Source: Mycobacterium sp. AT1
Lineage (GTDB): Bacteria > Actinomycetota > Actinomycetes > Mycobacteriales > Mycobacteriaceae
NCBI RefSeq assembly: GCF_002043095.1
Contig: NZ_MVOC01000027.1
Span: 1-64,000 of the forward strand
Reading direction: 5' to 3'
DNA: 64,000 nucleotides
How positions within the stretch are numbered: position 1 is the first letter of the stretch; every line of letters starts with the position of its first letter. The position numbers and the translations under genes were made by a program. This document shows positions 16,258-27,500 of the stretch, piece after piece. The notes beneath the pieces were generated by a model. That model made no database searches and was not told the origin of the DNA. It saw only the letters and a list, made by a program, of their open reading frames with translations.

Positions 16258-18390
16258 TCATCGGCGTGCCTTGACCAGGGCGAGCACATCCGGCCCGAAC
16301 TGTTCGAGCTTGCGGGCGCCGATGCCGGGTATCGCGACCAGCGCGGCCTCGTCGACCGGAAGGGTCTCGGCGATCGCGATCAGGGTGTTGTCGGTGAACA
16401 CCACGTAGGCGGGCACCTTCATCTCCTTGGACGTGTCGAGGCGCCACTCCTTCAGCTGGGCCAGCAGTTCCTCGTCGAGATCGGACGGACACGTCTCGCA
16501 GCGGCGCAACATGATCGAGGCGGAGCTGGTCAGGGCACCGTTGCAGACGCGGCATCGAGGCGTGGCGCCGCGCTGCCGCCGCGGCTTGCTTGGCCCGTCG
16601 TCGGAGGCGGCCTGCGGGGCGACGCCGTTGAGGAAGCGCGACGGGCGCCTGCCCTGCCTGCCACCCGGTGTCCGCGCCAACGCCCAGCTCAGCGCCAAAT
16701 GCACACGCGCCCTGGTGATTCCGACGTAGAGCAGGCGGCGTTCTTCCTCGACCTGCTCGCTGTCGGCCCCGCGGGCCAACGCATGCGAGATGGGCAGCGT
16801 GCCGTCGGCCAACCCGACGAGGAACACCGCATCCCACTCCAAACCCTTGGCCGCATGCAGGGACGCCAGCGTGACGCCCTGCACCACCGGCGGGTGCCGC
16901 GCGTCGGCACGCTGCCGCAACTCGGCCAGCAGCGACCGCGTGTCGAGCGACGGCCGCAGCGCCACCTCCTCCTCGACTAGTTCGACCAACGCGGTCAAGG
17001 CCTCCCACCGCTCGCGAGCCCGCACGCCCTGTGGCTCCTCTGCGGTGAGCCCCAGCGGTTCCAGCAGCTCACGAATCACCGGCGGCAGGTCGGCACCCAC
17101 CGCGTCGACGCGTTCCGCGGCACGCTGCAGCGCGGCCAGCGCCTGCCGGATCTCCTGGCGACTGAAGAAGCCCTCACCGCCGCGCACCTGGAACGCCACC
17201 CCGGCCGCGGTCAGCGCCTCCTCGTACACCTCCGACTGCGCGTTGATGCGGTACAGCACCGCGATCTCGGCGGCGGCGGTGCCGTCGTGGATGAGTTTCT
17301 TGATGGCCTTCGCGACGGCGGTGGCCTCGGCGACCTCGTCGGTGTGCTCGTTGAACGTCGGCGCAGGCCCGGGATCGCGCTGACCGATCAGGTGGAGCTT
17401 GCTGCCCGCCATGCGACCGCGGGCCATCGAAATGACCCGATTGGCCAGCGACACCACCTGAGGCGTCGACCGGTAGTCGCGTTCCAGACGCACCACCGCC
17501 GCCTCGGGAAAGCGGCGCGAGAAGTCGAGCAGATACCCGGGGGTGGCACCGGTGAACGAGTAGATGGTCTGGTTCGCGTCACCGACGACGGTGAGATCGT
17601 CCCGGTCACCGAGCCAAGCGTTGAGCACCCGCTGTTGCAACGGCGTGACGTCCTGGTACTCGTCGACGACGAAGCAGCGATATCGGTCGCGGAACTCCTG
17701 CGCCACGGCCGCGTCGCTCTCGATGGCGGCGGCGGTGTGCAACAGCAGGTCATCAAAATCAAGGAGCAGGACATCGCTATTGCGGGCCTTCATGGCCTCG
17801 TATCCGGCGTAGACCTTCGCGACCTTGGCCGCGTCCAACGGGATGTCCCTGCTGACCTTGGCCACCGCCGCCGGATAGTCCTCGGGACTGATCAACGACG
17901 ACTTGGCCCACTCGATCTCACCGGCGAGATCGCGCACGTCGTCGGTGCTGGCCTGAATCGACGCCCGATTCGCCGCCTGTGCGACCACACCAAACTTGCT
18001 GTCGAGCAGCTCCCACCCGGTGTCACCGACCACCCGCGGCCAGAAGTACTGCAGCTGCCGCCGGGCCGCCGCGTGAAACGTCATGGCCTGCACCGCACCC
18101 GTGCCGACGCCGTCGGCACCCTGCTCGTCGAGCGACCGCAGCCTGCCCCGCATCTCCCCAGCGGCCCGCGACGTGAACGTCACCGCCAGCACCTGGCTGG
18201 GCGCCACGTGACCGGCGGCGACCAGGTACGCGATGCGCCGGGTGATCGTGCGCGTCTTGCCTGTGCCCGCGCCCGCGAGCACGCAGACCGGCCCGCGCGG
18301 GGCCTGAACGGCCTCGCGTTGCTCGTCGTCGAGGTCCTTGATCAGACGGTCGAGCAATGTGGAGGCGGCCTCGGGAGCCTGGGACGGCAT
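16258..18390 (-). CDS. uvrD2: ATP-dependent DNA helicase UvrD2
   Basis: 710 residues. Superfamily 1A helicase motifs are in order: Walker A GAGTGKT (40-46), motif II VVDEYQD, motif [13 protein letters not shown], motif IV RDYRST, motif [13 protein letters not shown], and motif VI YVGITRA. A tetracysteine module follows (CRVCNG...CETC), then a C-terminal HRDC-like domain ending in a helix-hairpin ([14 protein letters not shown]). This arrangement is typical of mycobacterial UvrD2, which works in DNA repair. ATG 18390 has AGGA 8 bases upstream; in-frame ATGs at 18399 and 18411 are alternatives. The open frame to 18681 runs through mrx1 and is not used. Confidence 0.93.
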   Translation of the reverse strand: MPSQAPEAASTLLDRLIKDLDDEQREAVQAPRGPVCVLAGAGTGKTRTITRRIAYLVAAGHVAPSQVLAVTFTSRAAGEMRGRLRSLDEQGADGVGTGAVQAMTFHAAARRQLQYFWPRVVGDTGWELLDSKFGVVAQAANRASIQASTDDVRDLAGEIEWAKSSLISPEDYPAAVAKVSRDIPLDAAKVAKVYAGYEAMKARNSDVLLLDFDDLLLHTAAAIESDAAVAQEFRDRYRCFVVDEYQDVTPLQQRVLNAWLGDRDDLTVVGDANQTIYSFTGATPGYLLDFSRRFPEAAVVRLERDYRSTPQVVSLANRVISMARGRMAGSKLHLIGQRDPGPAPTFNEHTDEVAEATAVAKAIKKLIHDGTAAAEIAVLYRINAQSEVYEEALTAAGVAFQVRGGEGFFSRQEIRQALAALQRAAERVDAVGADLPPVIRELLEPLGLTAEEPQGVRARERWEALTALVELVEEEVALRPSLDTRSLLAELRQRADARHPPVVQGVTLASLHAAKGLEWDAVFLVGLADGTLPISHALARGADSEQVEEERRLLYVGITRARVHLALSWALARTPGGRQGRRPSRFLNGVAPQAASDDGPSKPRRQRGATPRCRVCNGALTSSASIMLRRCETCPSDLDEELLAQLKEWRLDTSKEMKVPAYVVFTDNTLIAIAETLPVDEAALVAIPGIGARKLEQFGPDVLALVKARR

Positions 18391-18449
18391 GGCGTCCATC
18401 CTGTCAGGCATGGGTGACACGCGCCGCTCCGCCATGCTCGGGCGCCACG

Positions 18450-18483
18450 GCCCAGGTTGGTGCAATGCCCAGGTTGGTGCAAT
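18450..18483. repeat. Perfect tandem duplication of 17 bp between uvrD2 and mrx1
   Basis: GCCCAGGTTGGTGCAAT occurs twice without interruption (18450-18466 and 18467-18483). It lies in the 123-bp divergent intergenic region, 31 bp before the mrx1 start. It could duplicate an operator or promoter element, or be a recent slippage event. Confidence 0.9.
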
Positions 18484-18513
18484 ACGGCGGGCTTCCGTAA
18501 CGTTGACTGCGCT

Positions 18514-18765
18514 ATGACTGGTAAAGACACGCAGCTGACCATGTACTCGACGACGTGGTGCGGCTACTGCGCACGACTCAAGACCGCCCTGAAGTCGGCG
18601 GGCATTGGGTACACCGAGATCGACATCGAGGCCGAGCCAAGCGCCGCCGAGTTCGTCGGGTCGGTCAACGGCGGCAATCACGTCGTACCCACGGTGAAGT
18701 TCGCCGACGGGTCGACGCTGACCAACCCCAGTCTCAAGCAGGTTCAGGCCAAGCTCGCCGGCTGA
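18514..18765 (+). CDS. mrx1: Mycoredoxin-1, mycothiol-dependent glutaredoxin-like oxidoreductase
   Basis: 83 residues with a glutaredoxin fold. The active site WCGYC (Cys16 and Cys19) follows the first strand LTMYSTT, and the cis-Pro segment is VVPTVKF. Mycoredoxin-1 reduces mixed disulfides between proteins and mycothiol, the actinobacterial glutathione substitute. ATG 18514 gives the usual length. It is divergent from uvrD2 and its promoter region contains the tandem 17-bp repeat. Confidence 0.93.
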   Translation: MTGKDTQLTMYSTTWCGYCARLKTALKSAGIGYTEIDIEAEPSAAEFVGSVNGGNHVVPTVKFADGSTLTNPSLKQVQAKLAG

Positions 18766-18796
18766 GTCAGCCTGGTCAGTCGGCGAACGGCTCCAT

Positions 18797-19741
18797 CTAG
18801 GGGCTGAACGCCCACGATTCGATGATTTCCCGGGCTATCGAGATCGATCCCGGCAGCAGCAGCCGCGACGTCGAGTCGCTGCTCCAGTCGCCCTCGGTCA
18901 GCGCCTCGCGGACCTCGGACCGGGTGAACCAGCCCGCCTCGGCGATCTCGCCGTCGCTGAAGACGAACTCCTGCTCCGGATCGCCGATCGCATGGAAGCC
19001 GACCATCAGCGACCGCGGGAACGGCCACGGCTGACTTCCCAGGTACGTCACGTCGGTCACGCTCAAGCCGATCTCCTCGGCCACCTCGCGCACTACGCAC
19101 GACTCGAACGATTCGCCGGCCTCCACGAACCCCGCGATGAGTGAGAAGAGTCGCTCGGGCCACGCGGTCTGACGCGCCAGCACCGCACGGTCGTGCCCGT
19201 CGTGAATCAGGCAGATCACCGCGGGGTCCATCCGAGGGAACTCCTCGCGACCGGTCACCGGGTCGACACGCGCCCAGCCCGCCTTCGAACTCTTGGTGGG
19301 TGAGCCGTCGACGGCGCTGAAACGCGCGCTCTCGTGCCAATTCAGCAGCGCTGTGGCGGTGGCGACGAGCTGAGAGCTGGTGTCGTCGAACACCAAGCCC
19401 GCGCGGCGCAGGTCGAGGACCTCGGTTTCGGCGTGCGGATCCTCTGGCGGTTCCAGCGCACCGCGGACCGCCCAGACGTGAACCCCGTCCGGCATCCGGC
19501 CAAGGAACACCGCGTGTTCGTCCGGCGCCGCGGAATGCTTCGCGGCCCGTCCCAGAACCACCCGGCCGCCGGAGATCAGCACCTGGTTGCGTTGGTCGAC
19601 CTTCAGCAGCATGGCGTCACTCCACCCGGCCAGTGCGGCGTCGACGTCGGTGCGCAGTTCGTCGGCGCGGTCGGCACCGACCCGCGACAGCAGGGGGACG
19701 TTGCGCAGGGTGAACCCACCGCGCTCCTGCCCGCCGGTCAT
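18797..19741 (-). CDS. nudC: NADH pyrophosphatase NudC (Nudix hydrolase)
   Basis: 314 residues. The Nudix box runs from G204 to L226 (GFVEAGE...REVAEEIGL), with the NADH-specificity array SQPWPFPRS at 236-244. The CxxC zinc ribbon of E. coli NudC is absent (the region near 155-170 has no Cys). The enzyme splits NADH or NAD+ into mononucleotides and in other bacteria removes NAD caps from RNA. Its ATG shares a 4-bp overlap (ATGA) with the stop of the upstream K+ channel gene, so the two are translationally coupled. Confidence 0.92.
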   Translation of the reverse strand: MTGGQERGGFTLRNVPLLSRVGADRADELRTDVDAALAGWSDAMLLKVDQRNQVLISGGRVVLGRAAKHSAAPDEHAVFLGRMPDGVHVWAVRGALEPPEDPHAETEVLDLRRAGLVFDDTSSQLVATATALLNWHESARFSAVDGSPTKSSKAGWARVDPVTGREEFPRMDPAVICLIHDGHDRAVLARQTAWPERLFSLIAGFVEAGESFESCVVREVAEEIGLSVTDVTYLGSQPWPFPRSLMVGFHAIGDPEQEFVFSDGEIAEAGWFTRSEVREALTEGDWSSDSTSRLLLPGSISIAREIIESWAFSP

Positions 19742-20817
19742 CGGTCAGCGTCCGCGTTGCGGATGTACAGCAGTCGGTCGCCAAGCTCCATGGCGTCGGC
19801 CTCCGGGGCGTCGACCCGCAACAGACTGCCCCCGCGGACCACCCCGAGCACGATCTCGGGCAAGTGACGGGCCGACCCGCCAACCTCCTTGTTGGTCACG
19901 TCGCGCTCGGATATGGCGAATCCAGCGTCGGGGGTGAGCAGATCCTCGATGAGTTCGACGACGGTCGGGGTGTTCGCGGCCATGCCGAGCAGTCGACCCG
20001 CCGTCTCCGAGGACACCACGACGGAGTTCGCACCCGACTGCAGCAGCAGGTGCTGATTCTCCGACTCCCGGATCGACGCGATGATCTTCGCCTTCGGCGC
20101 GAGCTCACGCGCGGTTAGCGTGACGAGAACGGCGGTCGGGTCGCTGTTGGTGGCGACGACGATCGCCTTGGCGTGCTGCGCGCCGGCGAGCCGAAGGACG
20201 TCGGCGCGGTTGGCGTCGCCGTGCACCGTCACCAACCCGGCGCGGTCGGCCCGGTCCAACGCGGCGCGATCGGTGTCGACGACCACGATCTCACCGCTCT
20301 TGGCGCCGTCGCCGATCATGGCCGAGACGGCTGTCTTGCCCTTCGTGCCGTACCCGATGACGACGATGTGGTCGCGCACTTTCTTCCTCCACTGCTGAAT
20401 CTTGAGGGTCTGACGCGACGCCTCCGTCAGGGTTTCCACGGTCGTACCGATCAACACGATCAGGAAGGCGACGCGCAGCGGCGTGATCACCAGGACGTTG
20501 ATCAAGCGGGCCGACGGCGTGAACGGGGTGATGTCGCCGTATCCGGTGGTCGACAGCGACACGGTGGCGTAATAGAGACAGTCCAGGAACGAGAGCTCGT
20601 TGTCCTGCACGTCGCGGTAGCCGTCGCGGTCCAGATAGACGATCAGCACCGCCGAGAACAGGGCCAGCAGCGCGTAGAACACCCGCATCGCGATCTTGCG
20701 CGCCGGGCTGACCGGCGTCTCAGGGATGCGCAGCGTTCCGACCAGAGCGTGGTCGGGCTGGGTGGTCAGCGTCTGGTCGAGCGCCTCCATCCGGCGACGC
20801 AATCTACCCTTGGCCAC
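19738..20817 (-). CDS. Two-TM potassium channel with RCK/TrkA-N domain (Rv3200c-like)
   Basis: 359 residues. TM1 is at about 43-62, followed by the pore helix and selectivity filter TTGYGD (90-95), then TM2 at about 106-130. A cytoplasmic RCK/TrkA-N Rossmann domain follows (IVVIGYGTKGKTA), with Asp at the end of strand 2 (VVVDTD) as in NAD(H)-binding RCK domains, and a TrkA-C-like domain ends the protein. The start is GTG 20817. It heads an operon with nudC, with a 4-bp overlap. Confidence 0.92.
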   Translation of the reverse strand: MAKGRLRRRMEALDQTLTTQPDHALVGTLRIPETPVSPARKIAMRVFYALLALFSAVLIVYLDRDGYRDVQDNELSFLDCLYYATVSLSTTGYGDITPFTPSARLINVLVITPLRVAFLIVLIGTTVETLTEASRQTLKIQQWRKKVRDHIVVIGYGTKGKTAVSAMIGDGAKSGEIVVVDTDRAALDRADRAGLVTVHGDANRADVLRLAGAQHAKAIVVATNSDPTAVLVTLTARELAPKAKIIASIRESENQHLLLQSGANSVVVSSETAGRLLGMAANTPTVVELIEDLLTPDAGFAISERDVTNKEVGGSARHLPEIVLGVVRGGSLLRVDAPEADAMELGDRLLYIRNADADR

Positions 20818-20862
20818 GAGGGCCCATCATCTGCCCAACTCGCCGCACAGCACAATGTAACC

Positions 20863-21264
20863 ATGACGACCCTCACCGCATCATCCGAGAACGCACCAAG
20901 CCAGGTCACGGCCCAGCGGATGGGCGCGATGCTCGTCGGCATGGGGGTGCTGCACTTCGTCGCTCCGAAGCCCTTCGACACCATCGTGCCCAAGGAATGC
21001 CCGGGCAACGCGCGGTTCTACACGCTGGCCTCCGGCGTAGCCGAGGCCGCGACGGGGGTCATGCTCATCGCCCCCCGCACCCGCCGCGTCGGCGCGCTCG
21101 CCGCCATCGCTCTGTACATCGGGGTGTTCCCGGCGAACATCAACTCCGTGCGGGTGTTGTGGCACAAGGGGTGGCCCGCCCGGATCGGGACCATCGCCCG
21201 GCTGCCGCTGCAGATCCCGATGATCACCCAGGCGCTCAAGGTGTACCGCACCGCTCCTCGGTAG
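20863..21264 (+). CDS. Small DoxX-like integral membrane protein
   Basis: 133 residues with about four hydrophobic segments (MGAMLVGMGVLHFVAP, FYTLASGVAEAATGVMLIAP, VGALAAIALYIGVFPANI, and a shorter one). The HFVAPKPFD and PRTRR-loop pattern is common in DoxX-like proteins. No enzyme motif is seen. It is divergent from the K+ channel gene (45-bp gap) and its 3' end overlaps the end of adnB by 29 bp. Confidence 0.75.
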   Translation: MTTLTASSENAPSQVTAQRMGAMLVGMGVLHFVAPKPFDTIVPKECPGNARFYTLASGVAEAATGVMLIAPRTRRVGALAAIALYIGVFPANINSVRVLWHKGWPARIGTIARLPLQIPMITQALKVYRTAPR

Positions 21265-24200
21265 CGGCGCCGAGCAGCCCGGCCAGCTCGTCGGCGTCGG
21301 GCAGGGTGTCGGGCGCCACCGTGCGACCGCTGCGCACGTAGTGGAATGCCGTACGCACCAAGTCGGGTGACACCCCGGCCGTCGCCGCCCACGCCAGCCG
21401 GTAGACCGCCAGCTGAATGGCGTTCTGCTGCAACGCCTCCTCGGTCGCCGGCGGATCGCCGGTCTTCCAGTCCACCACGGTGACCCCACCGTCGTCGTCG
21501 GCGAACACCGCGTCGATCCTGCCGCGGACGACCGTGCCGCCGATCACCATGTCGAACGGCACCTCGACGTCGACCGGCGTCCTGGCCGCCCACGGAGAGA
21601 CCGCGAAGGCCGCCTGCAATTCGGCGAGACGCTCCGCCTCCGCCAGCCCCAGCTCGCCGTCGACCGCACCCGGCAGGTCTTCAAGGTCGAACAGCCGCTC
21701 GGCGTGGAAGAACCGTTGAACCCAGTCGTGGAAGGCCGTGCCGAGCAACGCATGCGGGTCCGGACGAATCGGCACCCGCCGCTGTAACCGGCGCAGCGCA
21801 CCGTCGGGATCGCGGGCGACGTCCACCAACGCGCTCACCGACAACTGCACGGGCAGCACCGGCGCGGGCCGCACCAGCGCCTGCTCGCGTTCCGCGATAA
21901 GTGCGTCGACGTCGGCCGCCCAGCCGTCCAGATCGCCCTCCTCGACACCGCCCGACGGGGCCTCCGTCGGCCCCTCCGACATGGCCCGTCCGACGAGCTC
22001 GACGCCACGGTCGACGAAGCCCCGGTCGGCACCGGCTGGGTCGACCGGCCAGACGCGTTCGATGACGTTGTCGCGCAACGGGTTCGACTCCCCCTCGGCG
22101 GGCGCAGGAGCCCAGTGCTCGACGTCCCCGCACGGATCCCCTGCGGCGGCGGCCTGGTCGATCACGTCCTTGATCTCGAGAAGGAAGTCCGACGGTCCGC
22201 GCGGCTTGGACTCCGTCGCGCCCCAGTGATGACCCGACAGCAGCAGGGTGTCCTCGGCACGGGTGAGCGCCACGTACAACAGTCGGCGCTCCTCGTCGAT
22301 CCGACGCTGATCGAGCGTCTTGCGGTGCGCGGTGATCTTGTCCGACAACGCCTTTCGATCGTTGACGTCGGAGGTGTCCAGCACGGGCACGCCGTGCTCG
22401 GAGACCTCGGCGCGGTCACCGCGCAGCAGTGGCGGCAGGTCACCGGCGTCGGTGAGCCAGGTCCGCGCCGTGCCGGTCGACGGGAACACGCGGGCGCTCA
22501 GGTGCGGAACGGCGACGACCTGCCATTCCAGCCCCTTGGCGGCGTGCACGGTCAGGATCTGGACGCGGTCCTTGGACACCGTGATCTCCGCCGGGGCCAG
22601 TCCGTTCTCCACCTCCATCGCCGCGTCGAGAAACGCGAGCAGTCCGGCGACCGACGCCGAGGGCCGTGCCGCGAACTCGGCGACGACGTCGGCGAACGCG
22701 TCGAGGTGCTCGGTGCCACACCAGCCGGCCGAAACCGTCTGCGTGGCGCGAACTTCGGCGTCCACGCCCAGCATCCATCGAATCTCGGCGATCAGGTCGG
22801 GCAGCGGGTGGTGAAGTTGCGCGCGCAACGCGGTGAGCTCGCGGCACAGCGCCACGATGCGGCCGTACCCCACCGGTGAATAGCGGTCCGGGTGACCCGG
22901 ATCGCAGATCGCGTCGGCCAGACACGCGCTGTCCGCGTCGGGATTGGCGGACGCGACGATGTGCGTCGTCGACGACCGGTCACCGGTGACCTTGCTCGCG
23001 GAGTCCAGCTCCACCGCCCGGCGCCAGAGCGCGGTGACGTCGGCGGCTCCCAACCGCCAGCGCGGCCCGGTGACCACGCGGACCGCGGCCGAGCCCGCCG
23101 TGGGGTCGGCGGTCAGCCGCAGCATCGCGACCACGTCGGCCACCTCGGGCACCGACAGCAAGCCCGACACTCCGACCACCTCGACCGGAACGCCGCGGGC
23201 AGTCAACGCCTCGGCGATCGGCGCGGCGTCGGCGTTGCGGCGCACCAGCACCGCCGTCGTGGGAACGTCGGTGCCTGCGTCGACCGCCCCGTGGTACACC
23301 TCGGCGAGTTGGTCGGCGAGCCAATCCCTTTCGACGCTCACGTCGCTCTGCAGCGCGCACCGGACCGTGCCCGGCTGGGCGCCGGGGCGGGGCAGCAGTT
23401 CTCGGACGGCCACCGATCGGCGCCGCGCCTCCATCGAGACCGCGTTCGCCAGGTGCAGGGCGCTCGGTGGATTGCGCCAGCTGGTGCGCAGCTCCAGCGT
23501 CGGTGCGGGCCTGCCGTCCGAGTGGCAGAAGTCGGTGGTGAACCGAGGGAGGTTGGTCGCCGACGCGCCGCGCCAGCCGTAGATCGACTGGATCGGGTCA
23601 CCGACCGCGGTCAGGGCGAGATCGTCGTCGACGCCGCCGCCGAACAACGCCGACAGTGCCACGCGCTGGGCATGGCCCGTGTCCTGATATTCGTCGAGCA
23701 GCACCACCCGGTAGCGCTGCCGCAGCTGCTCGCCGACCTGAGGGACCGTTGCGGCGAGTCTGGCAGCTGCGGCCATCTGCATGCCGAAGTCCATGACGTT
23801 CTCCGCGCGCATCCGCTCGTGCAGCGCGTCGATCATGGGCACCAGTTGGGTGCGTTCGGACTGCACGGTCAGCAGCTTCAACAGCGACTGGTTGGGACCC
23901 GTGTCGCGCTGCCGGGGCCCGGCTGGCAGGGTGTGCACCAACCGCTCAAGCTCCACGTGGGTGTCCCGCAACTGGTCGGTGTCGACGAGGTGCTCGGCCA
24001 GCTGGCCGGCCAGCCGCAGCACCATGCCGGTGATCGTGGCAGGCGACTTCTCGGTGTCGAGCTCGGGATGGTCGCACACCACGCGAAATGCCAACTGCCA
24101 CAGTTCGGTTGCACCGATCAGGCGGGTCGACGGCTCCACCGGCAGCAGAAGTCCGTGCTCACGCAGAAGCGTTCCCGCGAAGGCGTGATAGGTGCCGATC

Positions 24201-24523
24201 GACGGATGCTCGTCGACCTCCGCCCGCTCGCCGGGCACCAGACCCGCACCTGCGAGGCGGGCAAGTCGGGTGCGGACGCGACGGAGAAGCTGACCCGCCG
24301 CCTTGCGGGTGAACGTCAGTCCGAGGACTTCGCCGGGGCGGGCGTACCCGTTGGCGACCAGCCACACCACGCGGGCGGCCATCGTCTCGGTCTTGCCCGC
24401 CCCCGCGCCCGCGATCACCACCAGCGGACCGGGAGGCGCCGATATCACCGCGGCTTGTTCCTCGGTGGGGGCGAAGATACCGAGCGCGTCGGCCAGTTCG
24501 GCCGGGCTGTAGCGATCGGTCAC
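21236..24523 (-). CDS. adnB: Helicase-nuclease subunit AdnB
   Basis: 1095 residues. The N-terminal UvrD-like motor has Walker A GAGAGKT, motif II LLDEYQD, motif III GDPIQSIYGWRG, motif [13 protein letters not shown] and motif VI YVALTRAEDT. The C-terminal RecB-family nuclease domain shows GTAFHDWVQ, RGRIDAVF and VVDWKTG. With AdnA it forms the mycobacterial heterodimer that unwinds and resects double-strand ends. GTG 24523 overlaps the adnA stop by 4 bp (GTGA). The longer open frame to 24655 is rejected because it lies inside adnA. Confidence 0.93.
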   Translation of the reverse strand: MTDRYSPAELADALGIFAPTEEQAAVISAPPGPLVVIAGAGAGKTETMAARVVWLVANGYARPGEVLGLTFTRKAAGQLLRRVRTRLARLAGAGLVPGERAEVDEHPSIGTYHAFAGTLLREHGLLLPVEPSTRLIGATELWQLAFRVVCDHPELDTEKSPATITGMVLRLAGQLAEHLVDTDQLRDTHVELERLVHTLPAGPRQRDTGPNQSLLKLLTVQSERTQLVPMIDALHERMRAENVMDFGMQMAAAARLAATVPQVGEQLRQRYRVVLLDEYQDTGHAQRVALSALFGGGVDDDLALTAVGDPIQSIYGWRGASATNLPRFTTDFCHSDGRPAPTLELRTSWRNPPSALHLANAVSMEARRRSVAVRELLPRPGAQPGTVRCALQSDVSVERDWLADQLAEVYHGAVDAGTDVPTTAVLVRRNADAAPIAEALTARGVPVEVVGVSGLLSVPEVADVVAMLRLTADPTAGSAAVRVVTGPRWRLGAADVTALWRRAVELDSASKVTGDRSSTTHIVASANPDADSACLADAICDPGHPDRYSPVGYGRIVALCRELTALRAQLHHPLPDLIAEIRWMLGVDAEVRATQTVSAGWCGTEHLDAFADVVAEFAARPSASVAGLLAFLDAAMEVENGLAPAEITVSKDRVQILTVHAAKGLEWQVVAVPHLSARVFPSTGTARTWLTDAGDLPPLLRGDRAEVSEHGVPVLDTSDVNDRKALSDKITAHRKTLDQRRIDEERRLLYVALTRAEDTLLLSGHHWGATESKPRGPSDFLLEIKDVIDQAAAAGDPCGDVEHWAPAPAEGESNPLRDNVIERVWPVDPAGADRGFVDRGVELVGRAMSEGPTEAPSGGVEEGDLDGWAADVDALIAEREQALVRPAPVLPVQLSVSALVDVARDPDGALRRLQRRVPIRPDPHALLGTAFHDWVQRFFHAERLFDLEDLPGAVDGELGLAEAERLAELQAAFAVSPWAARTPVDVEVPFDMVIGGTVVRGRIDAVFADDDGGVTVVDWKTGDPPATEEALQQNAIQLAVYRLAWAATAGVSPDLVRTAFHYVRSGRTVAPDTLPDADELAGLLGAATEERCGTP

Positions 24524-27500
24524 GACCGTCCCCCCAACGCCGCCTGGGCCGGGCACGTCGCCCGCACGGGGCAGTGCGCACAACCGTCGTTCACGCGCGC
24601 CACGAACTCTGGGCCCTGCGTCGCGTCCGCGGCCTGCCGGACCCGCTCCTGCCACTCGTCACGCCCCTCGGTGGTCATCGGGTTCTGGTCGCGTTCGGCA
24701 GCGCCAGCCACCCCGATCTTGCCGAGGTAGACCAGTCGACCACCCCCGGCCTGGTCACCTTGCGGCAGAACACCTTCCGCGATGGCCAACTGATACATGG
24801 CGAGCTGCGCGTGCTGCTGGGCGTCGTCCTTGCTGACCGGGCTCTTGCCCGTCTTGACGTCCACCACGACGAGCCGGTCCTCGGCGTCGCGCTCCAACCT
24901 GTCGACCCGGCCACGGACCCGCACGCCCGGCGCGACGAGGCCCTCCACGTCCACCTCGGTGCCCACCTCGGTGAGTTCGTGACGGGTCTGGGCACGCCAT
25001 TCGAGGAACGCCGTCAACATGGCCCGGTGGCGATCCAGCTCGTTGGCCGCGAACCACGCGGCGTCGAACGGAAGCTCGTCCCACACCGATTCGAGTTCGG
25101 CCAGCATCTGGCCCTCCGACTTCTCCCCGTCCGACACCAGCGCGTGAACCAGCGTGCCGAGGGCCGACCGGACGTCGCGACCGTCGTCGCCCCCGTGCCG
25201 TTCCAGCAGCCACCGCAGCGGACAGTCCGACAGCGTCTGCAGCGTCGACGGCGACAGCGTCACGACGTGTTCGTCGCCCGACCACAGCGGCTGCTCGGTC
25301 GACATCGCCGTGGTGGCGTACCACTGCGCCGGAGCCGACCCTGGCACTCCGGCCTCTGCCAACCGCGCCAATTGCCGTGCCGCACAGAAACGCACGCCGT
25401 CTGCCACGACGCCGTCCGGTGCGCAGACCACCGCCCGCAACCTGCCGACCACCGCGGCGGGGGCCAAGACGCGTGGTGCGCGCAGCGGCTCGGCGTCGGC
25501 GTCGGGCGGCTCGGTCGCCAAGGCGGCGAGCTCGTCGCAGAACGGGGACGGCATCATCGCGTCGTCGCCTTCGTCACCGTCGACTGCCGTCACCAGGACC
25601 CGCGAGCGCGCCCTTCCGAGTGCGGCGATCAACAGCCTGCGCTCCTCTGCGAGCAACGGGGCCCTGGTGGACGTGCCGTCGGCGATCCCGTCGAGGACGT
25701 CGACGAGCTGCTGGGTGCCCAGCACTCCGCCGCGCGGAACGACGTTGGGCCACAACCCTTCCTGCAGCCCGGCGACGACGACGAAGTCCCACTCCCGGCC
25801 CAGCGACGCGTGGGCCGACAGCAGCGCGACCGCCTCACCGTCACCGGCCGAATCGTCACCGCCGACCGGCAGCACCATCGACCGGACGTGGTCGAGGAAA
25901 CCCGTCGACGACGCCCCGGTCGTGTGGGTGACGTACTGCTCCGCCACGTCGAACAGCGCGGTCACGCCGTCGAGGTCACGGCCGGCCTGGATCCCCGACG
26001 TGCCGCCACGCTCGGCGGCGGCGAGCCACCGCCGCTGCAGACCGGTCTGATGCCATGCCTGCCACAGGGTGAACCGCGGATCGAGCCCCTCGGCCTCGCT
26101 GCGGGTCGCGGCGGCCAGCACCTTGCGGACCAGCTTCAGCGCCCTGGCCAACTGGTCAGGCACGTCACCGGCGACGGGCCGGCGCGAGTCGAGGGCGTCG
26201 ACCAGCAGATCGGCGAACTCCCGCGGTGGGCTGCTCGCGTCGACGCGGCGCAACGTGCGACGAAGCTGTCGCAGCGACACCGGGTCCACCCTGCCGATCG
26301 GGCCGGTCAGCAGCGCCAAGGCCCGGTCCCCGTCCAGACCGGCGACGACCACGTCGAGCACCGTCAACAATGCTGCCACGGCGGGTTGTTCGGCCAGCGG
26401 ACCGATCGAGCCCTGCTGTGCGACGGGAACGCCCGCCACCGTCAAGGCCCGCGCCAACCCCGCACCGACCCGCGGCACCGATCGGACGACGATCGCCATC
26501 TGCGACCAGGGCACGCCGTCGACCAGATGCGCGCGGCGAAGCGCGTCGGCGATGACCGCCGCTTCGGCGCGCTCGGAGGCGGCGATCCGGACCGCCACCG
26601 ATCCCGCCCTCTCGCCAGCCGAGATCAGGTGCCTGGCGTCGTCGACGCCGGGGAGCCGGCTTGCGATGCCGGTGACGGCGCGGGCCACGGCGGCGGCGCA
26701 CCGATGTGACTCTCCGAGGACGATCGTCGGGTGATCACCGGCGCCGAGCAGGGCCGGGTCCGCGCCGCGGTAACCGAACACCGACTCGTTCGGATCGCCC
26801 GCGAGGACGGCGAGCTCGGCGCCGGCGGCCAGCAGCCGGACCAGCAGGGCGGCCTGCGGGTCCAGGTTCTGTGCGTCGTCGACCAGGAGCAGACGGATCC
26901 TGGCACGTTCGGCGGCGAGCAGGTCGGGGTCGGCGGCGAAGGCGTCGAGCGCGGCGCCCACCAGTTCGGCGGCGCCAAGCGCCGGGACCGTGGCCTGCGG
27001 TGCCGCCATGCCGACCGCGGATCGCAGCAGCATCACCTGCTCGTACACCTGCGCGAACCGTCCCGCCGCCACCCACTCCGGGCGACCCGCGTGCCGGCCG
27101 ATGCGTTGCAGCACAGCCGGTTCCACGCCCCGTTCGGTACAGCGCGCCAACAGGTCACGCAGTTCGTTGGCGAACCCCACCGTGGCGAGGGCGGGCAGCA
27201 GATGCCGTGGCCACGTCACCGATGCGTTGGGACCATCCTCGAGGTCACCGGCGAGCAATTCCCGGATGATGCCGTCCTGCTCGGCGCTGGTGACCAACCG
27301 TGGTGGCGGGTCGCCGTTGCGCTGGGCCGCGAGCCGCAGCACCGCGAAGGCATAGGAGTGGATGGTGCGCACCATCGGTTCCCGCACCGCAGCCGGGCCG
27401 TTCTCGAGCAGTTGGGCCGTGACCAGGGCGCGAGCCCGGGCGCTGAGCCGCGCCGAACCCGTCAACAGCAGAACGGATTCCGGTGCGACGCCCGCCGCGA

